DNA of 64,000 nucleotides from CAZEHS01 sp964424355 (GCA_964424355.1 CAYRIO010000014.1:10677-74676), one strand, 5' to 3'. Shown: positions 34,894 to 44,825, numbered from the stretch's first letter. Notes: generated by a model not told the origin, from the sequence alone. Numbers and translations are program-made.

Positions 34894-35280
34894 TTAATCT
34901 ATTGCATTTTCGATACTATCTTTACGACATGCTACAACTGATATCCCTTTCTCTTTCCAGTATGTAGCGACGGCATTGGTAGCGCACGTATCCACCGCAA
35001 TAATTGTCTTTCCTTTCCCAATTGCATAGTCTATTTCTTTACGCCCCATGCTCCCTACCATTACAGCCGCAGGACGTGCAGGTGCAAGAACCACACTCGC
35101 GCTGTCAATCTTACCTTTAATAGCAGTAGTCACTTCTCTAACGGTCCCAACCAATGGATTTGAACTCTCAACCGACCTATCAGATACATCATATTTTGTC
35201 CGATCAATTGCCGCACTGATTTTATCAAAATCGTCTTTATAATCCCAACGGTGACTTATGAACACATTTTTCTTTGCCAT
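34894..35280 (-). CDS. ThsB-like TIR protein (DUF1863/MTH538 TIR-like)
   Basis: 128 residues covering a single TIR-like domain. The first strand and helix read NVFISHRWDYKDDFDKI, the middle has a long helix and SASVVLAP, and the helix SMGRKEIDYAIGKGKTIIAVD carries the probable catalytic glutamate (Glu82). The end, KDSIENAI, matches the family. Proteins of this group act as the NAD-consuming signal maker (ThsB) in Thoeris phage defence. GGAGGGTTGAATA precedes the ATG. It is the last gene of the block, 123 bases after the caspase-like gene. The function as a cyclic-ADP-ribose-type signal producer is inference. Confidence 0.85.
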   Translation of the reverse strand: MAKKNVFISHRWDYKDDFDKISAAIDRTKYDVSDRSVESSNPLVGTVREVTTAIKGKIDSASVVLAPARPAAVMVGSMGRKEIDYAIGKGKTIIAVDTCATNAVATYWKEKGISVVACRKDSIENAID

Positions 35281-35403
35281 TATTCAACCCTCCATTTTTA
35301 TTTCCATAGGTGCAATGTAAGTTTTGTGTACAATAAACAACCAGCAATCCATCGTCAGTAGCTAAACAGAGATGCCACATTATTAAAAGTTATCGACATG
35401 ATT

Positions 35404-36372
35404 CTATATCGTATTCTTTTTTGCAAGTTGCCAATAGTGTTGCCCTTGTACGGTTAATTTACAAAATTTGCGATTGATCGCTGCATAATACATGTGTTCG
35501 GCACCTACAGGTACCACTAAGTTGAGTTTAACATATTTTTGCAAAATGGCAAATATTGCTTCATGAGCTTTGTCCACTTCTTTCGTGTCTGCTTCATGCT
35601 TATCTGGCTCATATGTTGGATCTAAAGCAAATTCATCATATGGCGTACTGAAAAACTCTGTAATTCTACGCAATTCGGCTATTTCAATCGGTGGTGAATT
35701 CTTTCTTAGAGATACAAAGCCGCTAATATTTGCTTTAAAAATCGGTCGTTGCTCCCACCATCCAAGAGAACGATCGATATACGAATAAATGCTGCCAGGA
35801 GAAACTTCCCCAAGTAGATTCATAGCACCGCCATATAATGCTTCAATCAGCAAAGTTGTAAATACTCCATGTCCATTTTCCTCAGATGAATATTGCTTTT
35901 CATCGCATGCAGCTAGTATAGTAGTTCCCTTATGTAATACTGAATAATGTTGCATTTGATTGGAGCTAGCTACAAGCCCACTATGGCAGCTATCAAGTAT
36001 CACAACTTTGTTACTCGCTTTTGATTGAGCTACAATACCCATTAGATCATTCAAGGATAAACCCTCGTCTACACGGCCCACTTCACTTGTACATAGATAT
36101 CCACCAAGAGCATCATATGAGCCATGTCCAGCATAATATAACACAGCTATCTCCGATTGACCTTCAAAAAGCTCCTGAATCGCATCTTTTAGAATCCCTC
36201 TTGTAATGTATGATGCATCACTAGTCGCACACAACAACTTGGTTTGAAAGTTCAATGTGCCATCTCCATTACGTTCCAACACAGCATTTACTCCATTTGC
36301 ATCATTGACGCACCCGTGTAAAGCTTTAATTTTTTCATAACTGTCAATTCCAACACATAATGCTTTTCTCAT
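35404..36372 (-). CDS. Caspase-like protease (peptidase C14 family)
   Basis: 322 residues. The first 215 form a caspase-hemoglobinase domain: RKALCVGIDSYEKIKALHGCVNDA start, catalytic histidine in VLYYAGHGS (His83) and nucleophile cysteine in VVILDSCHSG (Cys129). The following hundred residues contain a segment that looks like a small winged-helix or sensor domain (KAHEAIFAILQKYVKLNLVVPVGAEHM), possibly where a signal binds. Beside a ThsB-like TIR gene this is the layout of type IV Thoeris-like systems, in which a TIR-made nucleotide activates a caspase-like protease that cuts cell proteins. AAGGAGGCAAATATA precedes the ATG. Confidence 0.88.
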   Translation of the reverse strand: MRKALCVGIDSYEKIKALHGCVNDANGVNAVLERNGDGTLNFQTKLLCATSDASYITRGILKDAIQELFEGQSEIAVLYYAGHGSYDALGGYLCTSEVGRVDEGLSLNDLMGIVAQSKASNKVVILDSCHSGLVASSNQMQHYSVLHKGTTILAACDEKQYSSEENGHGVFTTLLIEALYGGAMNLLGEVSPGSIYSYIDRSLGWWEQRPIFKANISGFVSLRKNSPPIEIAELRRITEFFSTPYDEFALDPTYEPDKHEADTKEVDKAHEAIFAILQKYVKLNLVVPVGAEHMYYAAINRKFCKLTVQGQHYWQLAKKNTI

Positions 36373-36500
36373 TATATTTGCCTCCTTAATTCCTTTACAA
36401 TAGTTATACTCCGACCGAATTTATCCAACACTTTATGCATGAAAACGAAAAGTGCTTGCACGCATCCATCATACCTAGTCATTATCGCAAAACTGTAAAA

Positions 36501-38168
36501 TCATATGTCCCTATACTTTAACAACAGCTCATATTCATTCATTCTATCAATCAAGTGATTGTTAAGCTGCTCAGCTCTTTTAAAACCATTGATCCCAAGT
36601 ATTGATCTATACGGTGAATCAGTAAACACTTTTATACACCTTAGAATATCATCAGCCAAAGAGCTGTTCGCTCCGTTTTCGTCAACATTATTCTTAAAAT
36701 CCATGCTATTTAAAAAATCAACTATTTCTTGAGATGCTTGCTGAGGATCATAGTTTCTGTTCCCTGTCTCTATACCCAGCTTTGAGCGAATGTAGCCAAG
36801 ATCATTTTGGGCAAACACCTTACTGAGGAATATTATCAAAGTTTCTTTTAGCATTTCAATGTCTCTATTGTTGACAATAACGCGAGTACTCATATAAAAG
36901 TACTGCAATCTTGAAAAAGTCTCTTCAAACGTATCTTTACAGAAACGTTCTACATCACTTTGTTTTATTTTAGTTCGCGCAAAGGGTAAGAACTTTTTTT
37001 CGAACCACTCCGCAGCTGTTCGTATTCCCCATCTGTCTTTGCCATTGATATAAGATATCGATTTGTGGTTCAAATCAACGAAGTCACTTATGTCAACATA
37101 AACAGTAACGTAGTCATGTTGAATGCTGTCATCTTTCACCGCTCTATATATCACATGTTCACCCGCGTTTAGATTCCGATTGTATGAAATAACCGGACTA
37201 TACACATGAATATAGTTATAGTTGCGTTGAAAAATATGCCACTCGCTTTTTCCATTGTCCCAATCATAATTATTCGCAAAATCAATTAGTTCGAGCCAGA
37301 GACTTCGATCAATACTTGCGATTTTATATGCGCACACACCGTCCAACATTTTATAATTTTCCACTTCATAACCAACTTCATACTTTCTCAAGTTCATAAT
37401 ATAATTTTCTTTATTATCATGTATACATTTGAGAAATTGATCAACACTGTTCTCTTTTATTGGCATAAAAAAAGCATCTGATGCAAATTGCTTAATATGT
37501 CCATTCGCCCACTCCCAATCACGATATTCCCGGAGAAACAAGTCTGTTGTTTGTTTGTGACTCAATAAGATCACAGTATCTTTGTATAATATTCTTGTTG
37601 ATAATCTAGGCGGTGTACCATCACACATTATTTCAATATTTACTTCATCTTCATCAATTTTTTCTATTAGTGAAATCGGAACATTATCCCAATCGCATTC
37701 TTTTTGGGAGTTATCCCTGCTCGTATCAAGACTATGTCTCAGGCGATTCAAAGATCTCTCGTAATGTGCATCTGATGACATATCATGATAGTCCATCGTA
37801 TCTAATTTTCTTGGCAAAAATTCACTTTCCTTTTCCTGTTTTGCCAATACAAACAGCAACGATTCTTTTTTCCGTTGACTTCGCTTGATTATATTATCCA
37901 TTTCAATTTCAACATGCGAGCGCATTTTATCCGAATATGGTTTGTTAGCTTTCTTAACGTATGAAGGTGTCACAATAATCAATATGTAATCGGCTTCATC
38001 CATTTCATCAGCTATAAAGCGTGAAATATCGCGACCCCCAACTTGGCCTTCATCTTGGTCGTAAACAATCGAATATTTTTCACTATTTAGGTCCGTAATC
38101 AGCTTTTTAATTAAACGAGTATCTGTATCGTCTCTGCTATAACTAATATAAATTTTTGCTTTTTCCAT
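36501..38168 (-). CDS. TIR/SEFIR-domain protein with a large uncharacterised C-terminal region
   Basis: 555 residues. Residues 1-150 are a TIR or SEFIR domain: AKIYISYSRDDTDTRLIKKLITDL, the DQDEGQVGGRDI loop, ADYILIIVTPSYVKK, and RSHVEIEMDNI with the candidate catalytic glutamate. About 400 residues follow with no motif I know; they include VTVYVDISDFVDLNHKS and a helical C-terminus. The gene is 38 bases after hsdS on the same strand, with AAGGAGGTG before the ATG at 38168, and precedes the caspase-like gene. It may be a phage sensor, a second signal maker or an effector of the neighbouring TIR/caspase pair; I cannot tell which. Confidence 0.8.
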   Translation of the reverse strand: MEKAKIYISYSRDDTDTRLIKKLITDLNSEKYSIVYDQDEGQVGGRDISRFIADEMDEADYILIIVTPSYVKKANKPYSDKMRSHVEIEMDNIIKRSQRKKESLLFVLAKQEKESEFLPRKLDTMDYHDMSSDAHYERSLNRLRHSLDTSRDNSQKECDWDNVPISLIEKIDEDEVNIEIMCDGTPPRLSTRILYKDTVILLSHKQTTDLFLREYRDWEWANGHIKQFASDAFFMPIKENSVDQFLKCIHDNKENYIMNLRKYEVGYEVENYKMLDGVCAYKIASIDRSLWLELIDFANNYDWDNGKSEWHIFQRNYNYIHVYSPVISYNRNLNAGEHVIYRAVKDDSIQHDYVTVYVDISDFVDLNHKSISYINGKDRWGIRTAAEWFEKKFLPFARTKIKQSDVERFCKDTFEETFSRLQYFYMSTRVIVNNRDIEMLKETLIIFLSKVFAQNDLGYIRSKLGIETGNRNYDPQQASQEIVDFLNSMDFKNNVDENGANSSLADDILRCIKVFTDSPYRSILGINGFKRAEQLNNHLIDRMNEYELLLKYRDI

Positions 38169-38206
38169 AAAACACCTCCTTGTATGGAGCATCCGAATTA
38201 CCGGAT

Positions 38207-39550
38207 TTAGAAATAATGGCTCACCAGCATATCTCCCAACAATTTCAACGCGCTTTCCTCTTCGGGATCGTTCGTTCCTAGTTCTCCACGAAAGGCACGA
38301 GCAAGGATGGATTTTTTCATGGAATTAATCAAATCCAAAGTGTCACAAAGTTCCTCTGCCTTTTGCTCTTTTGCAACAATGTCATCAAGAATGATTGATA
38401 TTTTTTCTTGCTCAATATAAGTAAAATTTGGTACAGGTATTTGACCTACTATACCTTCGTTAAGGTTTTTCATCGTGATACCTTTTGCATTTACTTCTAG
38501 ATATTCTACCGTTGCCTGGCTAGACAAAATCCGCGAATACAACAATCCGCTATACGCTTCTGGCATGCGGATTCTGACACTACCAGTTCCACACAACCAT
38601 CCATTTTCATTGCTTGAAACGTACGCCGTACGCCCCATTTCACCTCTTCTGGCCATGATTATGTCATTTTCTTTCAGCTTATATTTCGATAATTCCTCTG
38701 CCTTTTCTTTAGATATTGTGACACTATCTTGTGGAAATATCTTTTGATTAACTATGTGCTTCGGATTTATAACAGGAATACCGCCTTCAATGTAATCTTT
38801 AGCATGAAGCATTGTTCCAAATGGTCCAATTTTGATTTCCTGAGCAATTGTCTTCAACTCAACAATCGAGGGAATAGCACCAATCAATTCCCCACTAAAA
38901 GCCTTATGAAGAATGGCCGCCTTCCGATTTTCAAAGGAATCCAGCGCATCCTGAATAAGCCCTTTTGCCTGATCCAGCTTTTCAAAAAGGCTTTCAATGC
39001 TGTCGACGATGCGTTGTTGCTCGGGGAGGGGAGGGAGAGGAAATGGGAGAGTGGACATTTTCCCTTTATTTACAATAGATATCGTTGTCGCTGAAGCAAG
39101 GTTTCGGAGCTCATTAACGAAAGACTCTGAATTGCAGTAGTAGTATGTAAACAATTTGTTGAATTTAGGTATCAGTGTATTTATTTGCTGGTTCGTAGTT
39201 GATTCCATCTCAATATATCCGCACTTACCAATGGTTCCGATACAACATACACTTGTAGAACCTGATGGGATGATTCTTGACACACTTCTCCCCTTATCAG
39301 TTAAATACTCTGATGCAAAGTTCACATGCCTTCCTTGATCAAGATCCGCAGGCTTAACAAACGGAAAACTACCTCCATAGAACTCATTATTGTTCTTGCT
39401 TGGAGTCCCGCCAGTTACAATATCGGATACTTCGTTAAGCCTCACCCAAACCCAATTTTCCAGCACCTGATATGGCTGCTCACCCTCTGGCACCAATGCC
39501 TGTTCCAACAGTTCCTTCGGCGTTAAATCCTTCGCATTAACCTTCGCCAT
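38207..39550 (-). CDS. hsdS: Type I restriction-modification specificity subunit
   Basis: 447 residues with two target-recognition domains separated by conserved helical spacers (LPPLPEQQRIVDSIESLFEKLDQAKGLIQDALDSFENRKAAILHKAFSGEL and the second at the C-terminus ending in ARAFRGELG). It determines which bipartite DNA sequence the complex binds. The start lies two bases after the hsdM stop with GGAGGG inside the end of hsdM. The C-terminal half is less GC-rich than the first, as is common where recognition domains are exchanged. The gene is complete. Confidence 0.93.
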   Translation of the reverse strand: MAKVNAKDLTPKELLEQALVPEGEQPYQVLENWVWVRLNEVSDIVTGGTPSKNNNEFYGGSFPFVKPADLDQGRHVNFASEYLTDKGRSVSRIIPSGSTSVCCIGTIGKCGYIEMESTTNQQINTLIPKFNKLFTYYYCNSESFVNELRNLASATTISIVNKGKMSTLPFPLPPLPEQQRIVDSIESLFEKLDQAKGLIQDALDSFENRKAAILHKAFSGELIGAIPSIVELKTIAQEIKIGPFGTMLHAKDYIEGGIPVINPKHIVNQKIFPQDSVTISKEKAEELSKYKLKENDIIMARRGEMGRTAYVSSNENGWLCGTGSVRIRMPEAYSGLLYSRILSSQATVEYLEVNAKGITMKNLNEGIVGQIPVPNFTYIEQEKISIILDDIVAKEQKAEELCDTLDLINSMKKSILARAFRGELGTNDPEEESALKLLGDMLVSHYF

Positions 39551-39552
39551 GA

Positions 39553-40962
39553 TTACTTTCCCTCCAACGAACGGAGTTCCTTCACCACGCTCTGAATCAA
39601 GTCTACAGCCTCTTCCAGCTTGGCAATGATTTCTTCGCCGCTTTCGATGGGGTCCTGCAGGTCTTCATAATCCAGAATGCTATCATCCCGAATAAGCCCC
39701 AGGTCTAGGCTGTTGTTCTTGGCCGCTATCTGCTCACGGGTATAGCAATTAAACCGCTCATCCTTCACTTGGGTCCGGTCTTCAGCAGTATAGGCTTTGA
39801 TAAAGTCTTCAAAATGCTCTTCCTTCAAGGTGTTGGTCTTGCCAAAGTTCTGCATATTGGTGCGAAGATCGAAGAACCATACATCCTTGGTATTGCCCTT
39901 TTCTGCCTTGCCACGGGTAAAGAAAAGCACATTGGTCTTAACCCCTTGAGCATAGAAAATACCAGTGGGCAGACGCAGGATGGTGTGTAGATTGCATTTA
40001 TCCATCAAGTCAGCTCGAATAGACGCGCCATCCCCATCGGCAAACAGCACATTGTCCGGTAAAATCACTGCCGCTCTGCCGTTAGTGTCTAGGCTTCGGT
40101 AGATGTGCTGTAGAAAATTCAGCTGTTTGTTTGAGGATGGATAGACCAAGTCTTTTCGTGTAGCACGCTCTCCACCTTTCTTGGTTCCAAAAGGCGGATT
40201 AGTAAGCACCACATCAAAGTACTTCATCGTCTCACCCTGACTAGACAGGGTATCGGCCAGCAGGATCTTTCCGTCAATATCATGAAGCATAGCATTCATC
40301 AAAGCCAAACGGTGGGTTTCGTGAACCAGCTCACAGCCGGTGAAAGCCTTGTTAATTTGGAAGTTTTGCTGATCCACTGATAGCACTTCCAAGTTACTCG
40401 TTTGGTCTTTAATATGTCGGTCTGCCGCTATCATAAAACCAAATGTGCCACAGGCTGGATCGTTGCACCGCTCACCGGGTTTGGGATCAATCAGCTTTGT
40501 CATAATATTGATCAGCACACGGGGCGTAAAATACTGCCCCGCACCGGATTTCTTCTCATTAGCATTTTTCTCAAGCAAGCCTTCGTACAGGTTGCCAAGC
40601 CCTTCTTCCCGTGCAGAATACCAGTCCAAGGCATCAATAGAGGTAATGATTTTTTCTAAGTTCTTAGGCTCTTCAATATTGGAACGGGAGCCTGCATAGA
40701 TTTCACGAATGCGGCCCGTACATTCTTCACCTAGGTGGGTAAGGAGTTTAAGATAGTACTTTTTCAGTTCAATACCGGATTTGCCCACCAGCTCATCCCA
40801 TCGGTAGGCTTCAGGAATGGCGCTTTCCGTAGCGGTTTCTTTAGCCATTTTCAAAAATAGAATATATGTTAGCTCGGTAACATACTGATGATAGGTAATG
40901 CCATCATCACGAAGCACATTACACAGGTTCCAAAGCTTTGCTACGATCTCTTGATTATTCAT
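39553..40962 (-). CDS. hsdM: Type I restriction-modification methyltransferase subunit
   Basis: 469 residues. Helical N-terminal HsdM_N domain, then an N6-adenine methyltransferase: SAM motif DPACGTFGFMIAA and catalytic NPPFGTKKG. It methylates the two adenines of the target sequence together with HsdS. Its ATG overlaps the hsdR stop by four bases. Length is normal for the family and no frameshift is seen. Confidence 0.95.
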   Translation of the reverse strand: MNNQEIVAKLWNLCNVLRDDGITYHQYVTELTYILFLKMAKETATESAIPEAYRWDELVGKSGIELKKYYLKLLTHLGEECTGRIREIYAGSRSNIEEPKNLEKIITSIDALDWYSAREEGLGNLYEGLLEKNANEKKSGAGQYFTPRVLINIMTKLIDPKPGERCNDPACGTFGFMIAADRHIKDQTSNLEVLSVDQQNFQINKAFTGCELVHETHRLALMNAMLHDIDGKILLADTLSSQGETMKYFDVVLTNPPFGTKKGGERATRKDLVYPSSNKQLNFLQHIYRSLDTNGRAAVILPDNVLFADGDGASIRADLMDKCNLHTILRLPTGIFYAQGVKTNVLFFTRGKAEKGNTKDVWFFDLRTNMQNFGKTNTLKEEHFEDFIKAYTAEDRTQVKDERFNCYTREQIAAKNNSLDLGLIRDDSILDYEDLQDPIESGEEIIAKLEEAVDLIQSVVKELRSLEGK

Positions 40963-43900
40963 GATGCCACATTGCCTCCGTCGTCATATAGATAGTCGTT
41001 CAGCTCGTCCAATACTTCATCCAGTTTTTCATCAAAGATTTTGTTCACGCGACCAAAGCCACCCTGCTTTTTGAAAGCTCCTGTATCGAAAGATTCCTTA
41101 GTGATGACCGATTCGTTCATCAGGTATTTTTCCATGCGCTCAATCCAGCCCATTTCCATCCTGCTGAATTTGTGATTCTTTTTCAGCCGTTCAACTGCCC
41201 GTTTGATTCGCTCTTCATGGTTAAGAAGCGCCGAACCTAGGGCTTGCTGGCGAATGAGGCTGATGATATCTGCTGCAATATCCTCATTCTTGAGTTCTTT
41301 AAGAGCAGTATTGAGCTGCTGTTCTGTAAATTGGTGTCGGTCTAATTCAAGCTTCAAGCTTTTAAGACTCTCACGGGTCAGCTCTTTCGGTCGTGTACAC
41401 ACCACATTCAGGGCAGCAATTTGGTTCATGTTTTCTGTAATAAATACTCTGAATTCCTCCAGATAGTCTCCTGGCTTTTTCCCATTATAGTCTCGCGTAT
41501 GACTACGAAGCTCATCCTGTTTTTGTGAAATGACAACGGGTTTCCGGAAACCTGTACCCCCTTCATTCAACAGTTCGAACAGTTTCTTGTGTTTCAGAAT
41601 ATGGGCTTTGGCCAGTTCTGCAGGCATGGATTTAATCAGTTCAATAAATCCTGTGGGGCTTAATCCACCGGAAAGATCCACAAAATGCTCCATGGTTTTT
41701 TCTGAAATGTCTCTTTTTTTCCGTTGTAGTTTAGCTAAGATCATATCGATCTGGCTTTCTACCTGACGCTCTGTATGTAATACCTCCAAGCCGCCTAGCA
41801 AATCATCAAACGTTGTTGTTGCATTGGCTACAACCGGTTTCATGGTGCTCACCGGCTGCAGAGATTCGTAGACCCCTACAGGATCATAGATTTCGAAATG
41901 GGTTTTTCGGATGGCAGGGCAAAGCCTTGTGGCGCGACCGACCATCTGTTCAAACAAAATCCGTGATTTAACCCGCCGCATAAACACAAGGGTGCTAATT
42001 TCAGGCACATCAATTCCCGTTGTCAGCAAATCCACCGTAACCACAACGTTGGGGTATTTTTCATTCTTAAATTTTTTAATGGCTTCCATGATCTTCTTCT
42101 TATTTCCACCCGCCACACTGCCGGTAATTTTCATAATGGCTTCGTGATCTACACCCCGGGGCTCATAAATCTCTTTTAGAATTTTAACAATCATATCTGC
42201 ATGAGCATCATCCACGGCAAAGATTAAGGTTTTCCCTTCTCCATCCGGATCTAACTCAATTGCGATTTCTTCCAAATTCACACGGTTAAAAGACTCCGTT
42301 ATCACCCTACGATTAAACGTGTCCACATCAAAACGAATCTCATCTTCAATTTCATCACTATTAGTTATTTCTCCAGTGACCGGATCATAAATTACAACGG
42401 TTTCACCTTTTTGAAACACAATACCATCTTCACTCAACTTGGTTGTAAGGGTGTGAGGCGCATCGTGGTCCACTAAGTAGCCTTCTATAACCGCTTCACG
42501 ATAGGTGTAGTTGAAGACGGGTTTTCCGAAAATTTCAGTCGTATGTAAAGCAGGGGTTGCAGTTAAGGCGACTTTTACAGCATCAAAGTAATCCATTACC
42601 GAACGGTACTTGCTAACGTAGTCATCCTGATTCCGGTACAGAATTTCATCCTCATCCATTTCTTTATCCAGAATATAGCCTCGGTGAGCTTCATCCACCA
42701 CAATCAGGTCATAATCGGATATGGCTGGAATTATATTCCCTTCATTGAACATAATCCGCTTCACCATACTCTGGACTGTGGCGATCTGGATCTTAGTTTC
42801 TTTCTCAGGTATGCTCTCCCCAAGGTTTTTAATATCGTAGATCTCATCCAAGGTCATAAGTTCTTCGATTTTCACCTCTTTAAACACGTCTTGAGCCTGT
42901 TCACCAAGGGCAGAACGATCTACCATGAACAAGATTCGTCTAAACCGATCGGTTTTCAGGAAGCGATAGATCATCCCCAACACCGTACGCGTTTTTCCGG
43001 TTCCGGTAGCCATAGACAGAAGAACAGTATCCCTGCCGTTAATAACGGCATTTTCAGCGGCTTTAATAGCTTGTACCTGATAATCCCGCAGGTTAAGACC
43101 GTCTGGATCAGTTAAAAGGTCGTATTCATAGTTCTGAAGCTTGTGGTTGGCTGCTTCGATATCCTTTTCCAGCAATTCGCTGATTCCAGAAGGGCTCATC
43201 CACCCCTGCTGAACCTTTGGAATGTTATAAGGCTTACGAACATCCAAACACCAGATGCCGGACTTGGTTTCTAGCTGTTTCAGATACTTTCGCCCGTTAG
43301 TTGCAAAGAGCAAAGGTACTTTATAACCGTCCCACTGGCCGACCATATACTCCTCATCTTCGTCTTTTATTCCTTTTGCATAATCTTTGCACTGGTAATC
43401 AATCACAGAGGGAATATCAGCAGCCATTCGTTTGGCTTCGATGATGCCCACCAGTTTCAAGTCTACGAAAAGAGCATAATCTGCATATCCGTGGTCCCCA
43501 ACGGTGGAATTGGTGGGCCATTCTGCAATAGCCAAGTTCCTGCCTTTCTCCGGCCGGGTTCCTTTAGAGTAGCGAAAATTCACCGTATCGACTTCCCAGC
43601 CCACAAGTCGTAACTGTGCATCAATCAGATAGCGGGTTTCCTGTTCCGACAGTTCCATCATCTTGAGGGCAGATGAAGCCCGTTCAACGCGCTCAGATTT
43701 TGACACAACTTTTAAAGGCTTTTGGTTCTTTAGCTGCTCATTCAGTTGCTCAATAAGAGCTTCTTTATCTTTAAGGAGTGATTCATAGTCCACATCATTC
43801 CGCTGATCTTGAGGACTCACGAAAGTTTCCGCTTGGTACTGCCAATCTCCATAGGTCTGCATAAACCAAATAGCCAAGGTGTGTGCCATTTCGAGACGGA

Positions 43901-44222
43901 TTTTACACTCTTCAAAATCATCATAATTGTCGTGTACGGCTTTATTTCGGGTCATACGGAGGGCATATAGGATATCGTCAATGCTCTTTGAAAGCAGGCC
44001 TTCTTTTTTCAGGATCTTAATCCGGCTGGCGTGGGTGTCGTTAGAGTCCGGCCGTGGAATGTCATCCAGTTGAAGCATCAAATTAACAATGGTCTCACCG
44101 AATAGTCCCAACTTGATCAGGCAGGAGTTGGTGTCTGAATATAGATATTTTTCCGCAGTACTCCCAAGATTCATCAGTACAGGAAAAGTGGCATCTAAGA
44201 AACTGAAATTCGATCCCATCAT
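40959..44222 (-). CDS. hsdR: Type I restriction enzyme R subunit (motor and nuclease)
   Basis: 1087 residues. The N-terminal 150 residues resemble DUF4145 (TRNKAVHDNYDDFEECKIRLEMAH), then the HSDR_N nuclease core (LVGIIEAKRMA, the ExK of PD-ExK), a superfamily 2 helicase with Walker A MATGTGKTRTVLG, DEAH motif VVDEAHRG and motif VI QMVGRATRLCP, and a C-terminal domain that contacts HsdM. It translocates and cuts unmethylated DNA. The domain order is that of EcoEI-type (IB-like) R subunits. It overlaps the small HTH gene by four bases. Confidence 0.95.
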   Translation of the reverse strand: MMGSNFSFLDATFPVLMNLGSTAEKYLYSDTNSCLIKLGLFGETIVNLMLQLDDIPRPDSNDTHASRIKILKKEGLLSKSIDDILYALRMTRNKAVHDNYDDFEECKIRLEMAHTLAIWFMQTYGDWQYQAETFVSPQDQRNDVDYESLLKDKEALIEQLNEQLKNQKPLKVVSKSERVERASSALKMMELSEQETRYLIDAQLRLVGWEVDTVNFRYSKGTRPEKGRNLAIAEWPTNSTVGDHGYADYALFVDLKLVGIIEAKRMAADIPSVIDYQCKDYAKGIKDEDEEYMVGQWDGYKVPLLFATNGRKYLKQLETKSGIWCLDVRKPYNIPKVQQGWMSPSGISELLEKDIEAANHKLQNYEYDLLTDPDGLNLRDYQVQAIKAAENAVINGRDTVLLSMATGTGKTRTVLGMIYRFLKTDRFRRILFMVDRSALGEQAQDVFKEVKIEELMTLDEIYDIKNLGESIPEKETKIQIATVQSMVKRIMFNEGNIIPAISDYDLIVVDEAHRGYILDKEMDEDEILYRNQDDYVSKYRSVMDYFDAVKVALTATPALHTTEIFGKPVFNYTYREAVIEGYLVDHDAPHTLTTKLSEDGIVFQKGETVVIYDPVTGEITNSDEIEDEIRFDVDTFNRRVITESFNRVNLEEIAIELDPDGEGKTLIFAVDDAHADMIVKILKEIYEPRGVDHEAIMKITGSVAGGNKKKIMEAIKKFKNEKYPNVVVTVDLLTTGIDVPEISTLVFMRRVKSRILFEQMVGRATRLCPAIRKTHFEIYDPVGVYESLQPVSTMKPVVANATTTFDDLLGGLEVLHTERQVESQIDMILAKLQRKKRDISEKTMEHFVDLSGGLSPTGFIELIKSMPAELAKAHILKHKKLFELLNEGGTGFRKPVVISQKQDELRSHTRDYNGKKPGDYLEEFRVFITENMNQIAALNVVCTRPKELTRESLKSLKLELDRHQFTEQQLNTALKELKNEDIAADIISLIRQQALGSALLNHEERIKRAVERLKKNHKFSRMEMGWIERMEKYLMNESVITKESFDTGAFKKQGGFGRVNKIFDEKLDEVLDELNDYLYDDGGNVAS

Positions 44223-44434
44223 TCGCTCTCCTTTTCCCTAACGATATCCACAATTTCCCCGATATTGCAGCTCAGCACCTTACAAATTCGAACCAGCACT
44301 TCCATGCTGACATATTGATCTTTTCCCAGCTTGGCCATAGTGGAAGTCCCCATTTCAGCTTCTTGCATTAATTCGGTACGATTCATTTTTTTATCAATGA
44401 GTAGTTTCCAAAGCTTATTGTAGCTAACCGCCAT
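44219..44434 (-). CDS. Cro/C1-type HTH protein, probable control protein of the restriction operon
   Basis: 71 residues, essentially one helix-turn-helix domain of the HTH_26 kind (RTELMQEAEMGTSTMAKLGKDQYVSMEVLVRICKVLSCNIGEIVDI). It overlaps hsdR by four bases and heads the operon, the position of small regulators that delay restriction after entry into a new cell. GAGGTG precedes the ATG. Target not identified. Confidence 0.85.
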   Translation of the reverse strand: MAVSYNKLWKLLIDKKMNRTELMQEAEMGTSTMAKLGKDQYVSMEVLVRICKVLSCNIGEIVDIVREKESE

Positions 44435-44471
44435 TCAAACGCACCTCGCTTTTAGCTTCTTAATATTTACC

Positions 44472-44500
44472 AGATTATCACTATGTGCAGAATTTAACAA
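44472..44500 (-). promoter_or_regulatory. Putative promoter of the restriction operon
   Basis: On the minus strand TTGTTA (44495-44500), 17 bases, TAATCT (44472-44477), 38 bases before the HTH gene. The remaining part of 44435-44825 is AT-rich with no gene that I can support. Confidence 0.45.
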
Positions 44501-44825
44501 ATATTATTTCGTAGTGCTCATATTTTCTTTGCATTCCTGTAGTTTTCCTGTTGACACACACGAAGGGAAATAGAGTTTGTACCGCAAACAGCCACTTTGT
44601 TAAGCAAAACGCGGTTTTTGTAAATGAGATGCCACTTTTGTAACCGAAATGCAGTCTATGCTTATGCAATGGACCAACGCATGCAAACGTAGCAGTACGT
44701 TGACATCATGATACGATAGTATTAAGCATTTAAAGTACTATTGAATCAATATCCTTCGCAATCATTTGCAAATTCCGACCATAAAATTTATAATGTTCAT
44801 ATTCCAAATTGTAGCAATACCGTAC

